Origin: Hadesarchaea archaeon
Lineage (GTDB): Archaea; Hadarchaeota; Hadarchaeia; Hadarchaeales; WYZ-LMO6
Assembly (NCBI GenBank): GCA_004347925.1
Contig: QNVD01000279.1
Location: 1 to 6,167 of the forward strand
Direction of reading: 5' to 3'
DNA length: 6,167 bases
The translations under genes and the position numbers were made by a program. A model generated the notes under the pieces. The model was given only the letters and a program-made list of their open reading frames with translations, had not been told where the DNA came from and did not search any database. Below, one piece after another: positions 1 through 5,261 of this stretch. Within the stretch, counting starts at the first letter, position 1; each line of letters starts with the position of its first letter.

Positions 1-987
1 GTGGAGGGGGTGGCCTTCCTCAGGGAGGGGGAGGAGGTGAGGACCCGCCCCAGGAGCCCCCCGGAGCTCTCGGGAAGGCCCCTTCCCGAGATCCCCCCGG
101 ACATAAGGGAGCAGGACATAAGGGGTGCCCAGGTCTACCTGGAGACCCACAGGGGCTGCAGGGGGGGATGCAGGTTCTGCCAGGTTCCCTGCTTCTTCGG
201 CCGGAAGGTGAGGTCCAGACCCCTGGAGGAGATCGTGGAGGAGGTGAAGGCCTTCGTGGCGAAGGGGGTGCGCAGGATCTCCCTCTTCGGGGGGACCTCC
301 ACCCAGTACGGCGGGGAGGGGGACTTCCCCCTGCTGCTGGAGAGGGTGAGCGAGGTGGTGGGGCCCGAGAACCTCTCCGTCCCGGATCTCAGGGTGGACG
401 AGGCGGAGGGGGAGGTGCTGGAGGCCCTCAGGAGGTACACCATAGGCTTCGTGATCTTCGGGATGGAGTCCGGGAGCGACAGGATGCTCCGGAGGATGGG
501 GAAGGGGATCACGGTGGAGAAGATAAGGGAGGGGGTGGAGAGGGCCAGGGAGGCTGGCCTGGAGGTGGGTGGGGCCTTCATCGTGGGCTATCCGGGGGAG
601 ACGGAGGAGGACTACCGGGAGACCAGGGAGCTGGTGGAGGAGCTGATGCTGGACGAGTACACCATCAGCCTGGCGGATCCCCTGCCGGGCACCCCGTTGG
701 CGGAGGAGGTCCTCTCCCTTCCCGAGGAGGAGAATCCCGTGTTCATGAAGGAGGAGGGGGAGAGGGGGAGAAGGCTGGGGCTGACGGTGGCCGAGGCCAG
801 GGCTTTGGAGCTGATGCTGGCGGCCGCCTGCGCCCGGTCCAGGCCCCTCCCCCTCACGGACGGGCTCTACAGGAGGCTGGTGGAGGAGGTGAGGAGGCAG
901 GGGGAGGAGATAAGGGCCAACACCAGGGACCTGAAGAGGTACCTGGGCCCAGGGACCGTTTTTAGGGAGGAGGGGGGAAGGGGATGA
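1..987 (+). CDS. B12-type radical SAM protein, 5' partial
   Basis: C-terminal 328 residues of a radical SAM enzyme that probably has an N-terminal cobalamin-binding domain upstream of the window. Seen: the CxxxCxxC [4Fe-4S] motif RGCRGGCRFC (Cys53, Cys57, Cys60, plus a nearby Cys64), the SAM-binding glycine motif LFGGTS (95-100), GMESGSDRMLRRMGKG (154-169) and FIVGYPGET (193-201). The last two are typical of the Elp3/MiaB-like and B12-radical SAM class. The first ~35 residues (EGVAFLREGEEVRTRP) look like the linker that normally follows a B12 domain, so GTG at base 1 is probably an internal Val codon. The best family match from memory is the 'B12-binding/radical SAM' group (MJ_0865/MJ_1487 type), which is concentrated in methanogens. 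It lacks the look of Mmp10 (MCR arginine methylase). The substrate is unknown; methylation of MCR is a guess from context. Its TGA stop overlaps the mmp3 start as ATGA, so the two are coupled. Confidence 0.85.
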   Translation: MEGVAFLREGEEVRTRPRSPPELSGRPLPEIPPDIREQDIRGAQVYLETHRGCRGGCRFCQVPCFFGRKVRSRPLEEIVEEVKAFVAKGVRRISLFGGTSTQYGGEGDFPLLLERVSEVVGPENLSVPDLRVDEAEGEVLEALRRYTIGFVIFGMESGSDRMLRRMGKGITVEKIREGVERAREAGLEVGGAFIVGYPGETEEDYRETRELVEELMLDEYTISLADPLPGTPLAEEVLSLPEEENPVFMKEEGERGRRLGLTVAEARALELMLAAACARSRPLPLTDGLYRRLVEEVRRQGEEIRANTRDLKRYLGPGTVFREEGGRG

Positions 988-2507
988 TGGTCAGGGTTTT
1001 CGTCAACGGGGAGGAGAGGGAGGTTCCCCCCCACCTCTCGGTCCTGGAGGCGCTGAGGCTCTTGGGGGCCCCCCACCGCGAGGACTGCAGGATCCTGGTC
1101 AGGAGGAGGGTGGAGCCCAAGGAGGAGCCCAGGGAGTACGCGCTGGAGACGGGCAGGGGAACCATCGCCATAGGGGTGGAGGAGGGCCTCCTGGGGTGGT
1201 GGGGGAGGAACTTCCGCCTCTTCGAGGGGAAGGGGATGTGGTGGGAGACGAAGAACGTGGTGGTCTTCGGCCCCGTGGACCTGAGGGGAGGGGAAGTGAA
1301 GCCGGGGAGGGAGAGGAGGAGGTTCAGGGAGGGGGAGGTCTTCTTGGGGTTCGGGGGCTTCGATCCCTCCCAGGCCTTCCTGGGCTTCAGCAGGAGGGAC
1401 CACGAGGGGGTATACGGGGTGCCGGAGGCCTTCCCCCTGCTGGGGAGGGTGGTGAGGGGAGGTCACCTCCTGGGCAGGCTGGGGAGGGGGGACCTCCTCC
1501 AGCGGATCAGCCCCCTGAGGGGGGAGCTCAGGGAGCCGGTTGGGGGGAACCCGGCGGGGATGAGGTTGGAGGAGGGAATGGAGATCTTCACCTTCCTGGA
1601 GGTGTCCCTGCTCCTCGAGGCCAAGAGGGGGGCCGAGCACCTGCTGGGGATAACGAGGGAGGGGGTTTGGAGGATAGCCCTGGAGGGCTCCTCCTTCCTC
1701 TCGGTGGAGGGAATCCCCGTGGACAACCTTCCCCAGGAGAACACCGTCATGAGGTTCAGGGGGGCCGTGACCGTGAGGAACTCGGGGAGGAGGGCGGGCT
1801 CCCTCTACCTGTACCGCAGGGATGCCCCCCCTTCCCCCCACCACAGCGTGGTGGGGAGGGTGGTGAGGGGAGGGGAGATGCTCGATCACGTGGGGGAGGG
1901 GGACAGGCTGCTGGTCAAAACGGTTCCGCGCAGGATGGTGGTGGTGGGCATGACCCAGGCGGAGGCCTCCCGCCTCCTCCAGCAGGAGGGGGTGAGGCAC
2001 GTCAGGGTGGGGGACGAGAGGGACGAGGCGGTGATCATAGAGCAGAGGCCAGAGCTCACCCTGGAGGTCAAGGAGGAGGGGGTGGCCGTGACCCTGGGGG
2101 TGGACCCCGGGGCCGTGATCCGGGTTAGGCTCTGGGAGGAGAAGGCCCCCAGGAGCGTGGCCCACTTCCGGGCGGTGGCCGAGATGGTCACCTCCCCGGT
2201 GGGGAAGCTCAGCGTCACCGCCGCCACGGAGGAGATCCTCCTCCTCTCCAGCGTGAGGGGCAAGACCTTCAAATCCCTTCCCCCGGAGAACGTGGCCGAG
2301 GGCGAGGTGGAGGAGGGGATGCTGGGCGTGACCAATTCCTTCCGCAGGCTCACGGGGCTGGTGGGGGTGAGGCTGAGGCCCAGCAGGACCTTCGGCCCCA
2401 CCGGAGAGGCTTTAGAGGCCACCAACCTCATAGGGAGGGTGGTCGGGGGGATGGAGAGCCTGAAGAACAGGGAGGCGGGTGATGTGATATACGTGATGGA
2501 GGAGTGA
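984..2507 (+). CDS. mmp3: Methanogenesis marker protein 3 (UPF0288), cyclophilin-like repeats
   Basis: A 507-residue protein of the Mmp3/UPF0288 family, restricted to MCR-bearing archaea and reported in the A3a fraction that activates MCR. Residues 1-70 form a small domain starting MMVRVFVNGEEREVPPHLSV, which resembles a ubiquitin/ThiS-type fold. Three related segments follow, each with GRVVxGG and a GD 15 residues further on: GRVVRGG at 154-160 with GD 169-170, GRVVRGG at 291-297 with GD 306-307, and GRVVGG at 484-489 with GD 499-500. The last segment (about 377-507) looks most like a full cyclophilin domain: it opens with VIRVRLWEEKAPRSVAHF, as in classical cyclophilins, and ends with NLIGRVVGG. 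Residues 318-360 (VVGMTQAEASRLLQQEG...) resemble a PASTA unit. There are very few cysteines (one, in EDCRIL), so a scaffold or chaperone role is likelier than redox chemistry. The start is ATG 984; ATG 987 is equally possible. GGAGG at 966-970 and 969-973 precedes it. The stop overlaps mmp6. Confidence 0.9.
   Translation: MMVRVFVNGEEREVPPHLSVLEALRLLGAPHREDCRILVRRRVEPKEEPREYALETGRGTIAIGVEEGLLGWWGRNFRLFEGKGMWWETKNVVVFGPVDLRGGEVKPGRERRRFREGEVFLGFGGFDPSQAFLGFSRRDHEGVYGVPEAFPLLGRVVRGGHLLGRLGRGDLLQRISPLRGELREPVGGNPAGMRLEEGMEIFTFLEVSLLLEAKRGAEHLLGITREGVWRIALEGSSFLSVEGIPVDNLPQENTVMRFRGAVTVRNSGRRAGSLYLYRRDAPPSPHHSVVGRVVRGGEMLDHVGEGDRLLVKTVPRRMVVVGMTQAEASRLLQQEGVRHVRVGDERDEAVIIEQRPELTLEVKEEGVAVTLGVDPGAVIRVRLWEEKAPRSVAHFRAVAEMVTSPVGKLSVTAATEEILLLSSVRGKTFKSLPPENVAEGEVEEGMLGVTNSFRRLTGLVGVRLRPSRTFGPTGEALEATNLIGRVVGGMESLKNREAGDVIYVMEE
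1442..1462 (+). repeat. 21-bp direct repeat copy 1 inside mmp3
   Basis: This 21-base stretch is identical to 1853-1873, 411 bases (exactly 137 codons) downstream and in the same reading frame. It encodes the end of PLLGRVVRGG, the signature of the first cyclophilin-like repeat. A shorter match (11 bases) occurs at 2433-2443 in the third repeat. The DNA identity is best explained by protein-level repetition plus extreme codon bias (AGG, GTG, GGG), not by a mobile or regulatory element. Confidence 0.75.
1853..1873 (+). repeat. 21-bp direct repeat copy 2 inside mmp3
   Basis: Second identical copy of the 21-base stretch at 1442-1462, encoding the GRVVRGG signature of the second cyclophilin-like repeat (residues 291-297 of Mmp3). 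The bases after the repeat diverge (EMLDHVGEGD here, HLLGRLGRGD in copy 1), although the protein spacing is the same. Confidence 0.75.
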
Positions 2508-2932
2508 AGGAGGAGGTTCGTCTGCTCGTGATCTCCCCGGGCTCGGAGCTCACGCCCGGAGCCCTCTACCGCCACCTGGTGGAGAGGGGGATCAGGGTGA
2601 GGATGAAGGAGACCTGCTTCGGGGTGGTGGTGGAGGGGAGGAGGGAGGAGGTGGAGGAGGCCCTGAGGAGGGCCAGGGAGCTGGATCCCTACGGGATCTT
2701 CTCGAAGCCCAGGGGGTATCCCCCCGGGGACCCCAGGATATGCAGGGCCTCCAGGGGGGGGAGCCCCAGGATGGGCTTCTCCTTCCTGGACTACGAGTTC
2801 GAGAAGCTCCCCCTCATAGGGGAGGCCCTGAGGGAGCTGGAAGAGGGGGAGAAGGAGGAGGAGAGGGAGGAGAGGGAGGGAAGGCTGAGGGTGGAGGAGC
2901 TGAGGGAGGTCCTCAGGGAGGAGATCCCGTGA
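2504..2932 (+). CDS. mmp6: Methanogenesis marker protein 6
   Basis: A 142-residue protein with the Mmp6 signature IFSKPRGYPPGDPRICRASRGG at residues 65-86, a Gly/Pro/Arg-rich loop with one conserved-looking cysteine (Cys80), followed by GFSFLDYEFEKLP. The N-terminal ~60 residues look like a small alpha/beta domain (VRLLVISPGSELTPGALYRHL) with a second cysteine, Cys38. The tail, residues 106-140, is a long, strongly charged Glu/Arg/Lys helix that may be a coiled coil. The biochemical role is unproven; its place between mmp3 and mmp5 points to the MCR activation machinery. The start is GTG at 2504, overlapping the mmp3 stop as GTGA. The nearest GGAGG (2498-2502) is only 1 base away, so initiation probably relies on ribosomes finishing mmp3. 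GTG 2528 is a later alternative but would remove the first beta strand. Confidence 0.87.
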   Translation: MKEEVRLLVISPGSELTPGALYRHLVERGIRVRMKETCFGVVVEGRREEVEEALRRARELDPYGIFSKPRGYPPGDPRICRASRGGSPRMGFSFLDYEFEKLPLIGEALRELEEGEKEEEREEREGRLRVEELREVLREEIP

Positions 2933-3366
2933 AGGTGTTCATCTTCCCCCCCAACAGCCTGATCCTCTCGGACCTGGTGGAGAGGTTCGGCCACACCCCC
3001 CTCTCCCTGGGAAGGGCGGTGGGGGAGAGGGTGAGAGATCCGGGCCTGGACAATCCCCCCCTGAACCTGACCGAGGAGGATCTGGTGAGGGGGCTGAAGT
3101 ACGTCTCCATCGAGGCCCCCTCGGGCGTCAGGGGGAGGATGGGGGTCATGGGTCCGATGGTGGAGGAGGCGGAGGCGGCCGTGGTGGTGAGGAACGCCGA
3201 CTACGCCTTCGGCTGCTCGGGCTGCGCCAGGGCCAGCCTCCAGATCCTGTACCTGCTGAGGAGGAGGGGGATCCCGGTGCTGGAGGTGGAGTACCCGAGG
3301 GACAGGGAGGAGGCCAGGAGGATGGTGAGGAGGATAGCGGAGTTCCTGAGGAGGCTGAAGGGATGA
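2929..3366 (+). CDS. mmp5: Methanogenesis marker protein 5
   Basis: A 145-residue protein matching the Mmp5 family in length and layout. It opens with VKVFIFPPNSLILSDLVERFGH, runs through the well-kept central IEAPSGVRGRMGVMGPMVEEAEAAV (61-85), and has a CxxC motif in YAFGCSGCARASLQ (Cys96, Cys99), followed by the helix LYLLRRRGIPVLEVEYP. The CxxC could bind a metal or Fe-S cluster or act as a redox pair; this is inference. No biochemical activity is known to me. The start GTG 2929 overlaps the mmp6 stop as GTGA and has GGAGG at 2917-2921, a 7-base spacing. The frame is open back to 2740, but the upstream part is a low-complexity shadow of mmp6 and is not coding. The gene stops at TGA 3364-3366, overlapping the mmp15 start as ATGA. 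Confidence 0.86.
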   Translation: MKVFIFPPNSLILSDLVERFGHTPLSLGRAVGERVRDPGLDNPPLNLTEEDLVRGLKYVSIEAPSGVRGRMGVMGPMVEEAEAAVVVRNADYAFGCSGCARASLQILYLLRRRGIPVLEVEYPRDREEARRMVRRIAEFLRRLKG

Positions 3367-4583
3367 CCAGGATAGCCCAGCTGTCCTGCGGCACCGAGTG
3401 GAGCGGGATTCAGGCCATGCTGGAGAGGGCGGCGGCGATGGTGGGCGCCGAGCTCTTCTTCCCGGAGGTCTCCCCCGAGGACATAGACCGGGCGGTGGAG
3501 GAGGTGGGGCTGGAGGTGCAGAGCCCCAACCTCAGGCTCATGATCGCCAGGGCGAGGGCGCTGGCGGAGGGGGTGCCCGCGGACGCCGCCCTCATCCTCA
3601 CCTGCTTCAGGTGCGCGGAGGGCGTGCTGGCCAAGCACGCGGTGAGGAGGTACCTGCAGGAGAGGACCAACCTTCCCCTGGTGATGTACTCCTTCACCGA
3701 GAAGCCCAAGCTGGGGGAGCTGCTCATCAGGTTGGAGGCCCTGGTCACGCTGGCGGAGAGGAAGGCCCTGCTGGCCAGGGACAGGCAGGAGGGGCTCACG
3801 CTGGGCATAGACTCCGGCTCCTCCACCACCAAGGCGGTGGTGATGAGGGACAACGAGATCATAGGGACCGGCTGGATCCCCACCACGGACGTGCTGGAGG
3901 CGGCGGAGAGGGTGAAGAGGGAGGCCCTGCAGCAGGCGGGGGTGAAGGAGGGGGAGATAGAGGGGGTGGGGGTCACGGGCTACGGCAGGTTCCTCCTGAG
4001 GGAGGCCCTCAAGGCCAACCTGGTCCAGGAGGAGCTCACGGTGGTCTCCAAGGGCACGGCCTTCCTGGCGGGGGTGCAGAGGGGGGAGGCCACCGTGATA
4101 GACATAGGGGGGCTGGACAACAAGGTGATGACCCTCCTGAACGGCATCCCCGACAGCTTCACCATGGGAGGGGTGTGCGCCGGCTCCTCCGGCAGGTTCC
4201 TGGAGCTGGCGGCCTCCAGGCTGGGGGTGGACGTGCCCACGCTGGGGAGGATGGCCCTGCAGGGGGACCCGGAGAAGGTCAGGATGGACAGCTACTGCGC
4301 CATCTTCGGGATCCAGGACCTGGTGGCCGGGCTGGCCAGCGGGAGCTCCAGGGAGGACATCGCCGCCGCCGCCTGCAGGAGCGTGGCCAGGCAGGTCTTT
4401 GAAACCCAGCTCCAGGAGATAGACCTCAGGCTGCCCGTGATAGAGGTGGGGGGGACGGCCCTGGTGGAGGGTCTGGTGAAGGAGATGAGGGAGATCCTGA
4501 AGGTGGACATAAGGGTGCCCAGGTTTCCGCAGTTCGGGGGGGCGGTGGGGGCGGCCCTCCTGGTTTCCGGGATGAGAGGGTGA
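3363..4583 (+). CDS. mmp15: Methanogenesis marker protein 15, activase-like ATPase
   Basis: A 406-residue ATPase of the ASKHA fold, related to the activators of 2-hydroxyacyl-CoA dehydratases and benzoyl-CoA reductase (HgdC, BcrA/BcrD). The ATPase part starts near residue 145. Its phosphate-1 motif is LGIDSGSSTTKAVVM (147-161) and its second phosphate motif DIGGLDNK (247-254). GGVCAGSSGRFLE carries Cys272 and DSYCAIFG carries Cys312, the two positions that in HgdC bridge one [4Fe-4S] cluster across the homodimer. The first ~140 residues are an extra domain with Cys9 and the pair Cys81/Cys84 (LTCFRC), then LPLVMYSFTEKP and IRLEALVTLAERK, recalling the C-terminal half of the dehydratase subunit HgdB/BcrC. 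The likely role is an ATP-driven low-potential electron donor for MCR activation or for building its electron-transfer clusters (inference). The canonical DIGGQD reads DIGGLD here. Start ATG 3363, GGAGG at 3350-3354, 8-base spacing. Confidence 0.9.
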   Translation: MTRIAQLSCGTEWSGIQAMLERAAAMVGAELFFPEVSPEDIDRAVEEVGLEVQSPNLRLMIARARALAEGVPADAALILTCFRCAEGVLAKHAVRRYLQERTNLPLVMYSFTEKPKLGELLIRLEALVTLAERKALLARDRQEGLTLGIDSGSSTTKAVVMRDNEIIGTGWIPTTDVLEAAERVKREALQQAGVKEGEIEGVGVTGYGRFLLREALKANLVQEELTVVSKGTAFLAGVQRGEATVIDIGGLDNKVMTLLNGIPDSFTMGGVCAGSSGRFLELAASRLGVDVPTLGRMALQGDPEKVRMDSYCAIFGIQDLVAGLASGSSREDIAAAACRSVARQVFETQLQEIDLRLPVIEVGGTALVEGLVKEMREILKVDIRVPRFPQFGGAVGAALLVSGMRG

Positions 4584-5260
4584 GCGAGAAGGTCTTCGCG
4601 GAGTCCCTGGACCCCTCCTACCAGCACGGCTACGGGGTCCTCATGTCCAAGGTGATAGCGGAGCACGCCCTCTCCGAGCTGGGCCTGGGGGGGGCGGTGG
4701 AGGAGATGAGGATCCTGGTGGACATCAGGAAGCCCCTCTTCGCCGTCAGGGTGAGGCTGGGTCCCCCCCTGCCCCCCGTGAGGGTGAGGGACTGCGCCAG
4801 GGTCCAGGAGGCTCCCGACGGCATCCACGTGGTCCTCCTGGACGAGGGGCAGGCCCCCTTCCTGGCCAGGCTGCTGAGGGAGAGGTTCGGGAAGGGTGGG
4901 GTGGAGCAGCTGGACCGGTGGGAGGTGGTGGTGCCGCCGGGAGCGGTGGGGGCGAAGGAGCTGGAGGAGATGGTGGTCTCCCATCCCCGGGAGAGGATGA
5001 TGGAGAGGATCATGGACGCGGTGGAGAGGGTGATACCCGTGGGCTTCAGGGTAGGCTACGCGGAGAGGGGGGAGGACCACCTCCTGCTGATCGCCAGCGA
5101 GAACCCCATCAAGGAGGGGTGGGTGGAGGAGGTGAGGGAGGCCTTGCGCAGGCCGCCCTCCCCCGTGCCCCCGGAGAAGATGGAGGGGATAAGGAGGAAG
5201 GTGGAGGCGGCCGAGGTCCAGGCCAAGTTCAAGGAGGGGGCCATGCCCTGGAGGCTTTGA
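4580..5260 (+). CDS. mmp17: Methanogenesis marker protein 17
   Basis: A 226-residue protein that I assign to Mmp17, a family reported in the A3a MCR-activating fraction. Recognisable stretches are VEEMRILVDIRKPLFAVRV (40-58), the single-cysteine segment VRDCARVQEAPDG (Cys72), GGVEQLDRWEVVV, VSHPRERMMERIMDAVERV, PVGFRVGY and LLLIASENPIKEGWVEEV. The fold looks like a mixed alpha/beta domain without membrane segments or a metal motif, so a structural or docking role is more likely than catalysis. About 35 residues after the ENPIKEGWVEEV motif (RRPPSPVPPEKMEGIRRKVEAAEVQ onward) form a Pro-rich linker plus a charged helix, which may be longer than usual for the family. The start is GTG 4580 in a GTGA overlap with mmp15; no good Shine-Dalgarno is in place, so translation is probably coupled. 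The stop TGA (5258-5260) lies one base before the mmp7 start. Confidence 0.85.
   Translation: MSEKVFAESLDPSYQHGYGVLMSKVIAEHALSELGLGGAVEEMRILVDIRKPLFAVRVRLGPPLPPVRVRDCARVQEAPDGIHVVLLDEGQAPFLARLLRERFGKGGVEQLDRWEVVVPPGAVGAKELEEMVVSHPRERMMERIMDAVERVIPVGFRVGYAERGEDHLLLIASENPIKEGWVEEVREALRRPPSPVPPEKMEGIRRKVEAAEVQAKFKEGAMPWRL
5250..5254 (+). promoter_or_regulatory. Shine-Dalgarno that fixes the TTG start of mmp7
   Basis: GGAGG, 7 bases before TTG 5262, inside the last codons of mmp17. GGAGG is very common in this window, so alone it proves little. It matters here because the mmp7 frame has a TAA stop at 5190-5192 and no ATG or GTG between that stop and 5262. TTG 5262 is therefore the only reasonable initiator that keeps the conserved N-terminus. 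Confidence 0.7.
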
Positions 5261-5261
5261 C

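Noticed and set aside
1..3. GTG at the first base as the true start of the radical SAM protein
   Set aside because: The first residues look like a linker after a B12-binding domain and related proteins are longer at the N-terminus. The start is more likely outside the window, although it cannot be seen.
168..965. Plus-strand alternative frame inside the radical SAM gene
   Set aside because: Translation is almost all Gly, Glu, Arg and Pro, the usual frame-shift shadow of AGG/GAG/GGG-rich coding sequence. The same holds for 1196-2128 and 3398-4402.
1..987. Assignment of the radical SAM gene as Mmp10 (MCR arginine methylase)
   Set aside because: The cysteine motif region and the GMESGSDRMLRRMGKG segment fit the MJ_0865/MJ_1487-type B12-radical SAM group better. 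I see no Mmp10-specific segment.
1442..1873. The 21-bp direct repeat as an insertion-element or attachment-site scar
   Set aside because: Both copies are in frame, encode the same protein motif and are surrounded by further protein-level similarity. No flanking duplication or inverted ends are seen.
867..2165. Long minus-strand open frame (432 codons) opposite mmp3
   Set aside because: Pro/His/Leu-rich translation with no domain. It is the reverse complement of a biased, GC-rich gene with a clear family match.
2740..2928. Upstream extension of Mmp5 starting at ATG 2740
   Set aside because: The extra 63 residues are a Gly/Glu-rich shadow of mmp6. The family-like N-terminus VKVFIFPPNS begins at GTG 2929 in a GTGA overlap with a well-placed GGAGG.
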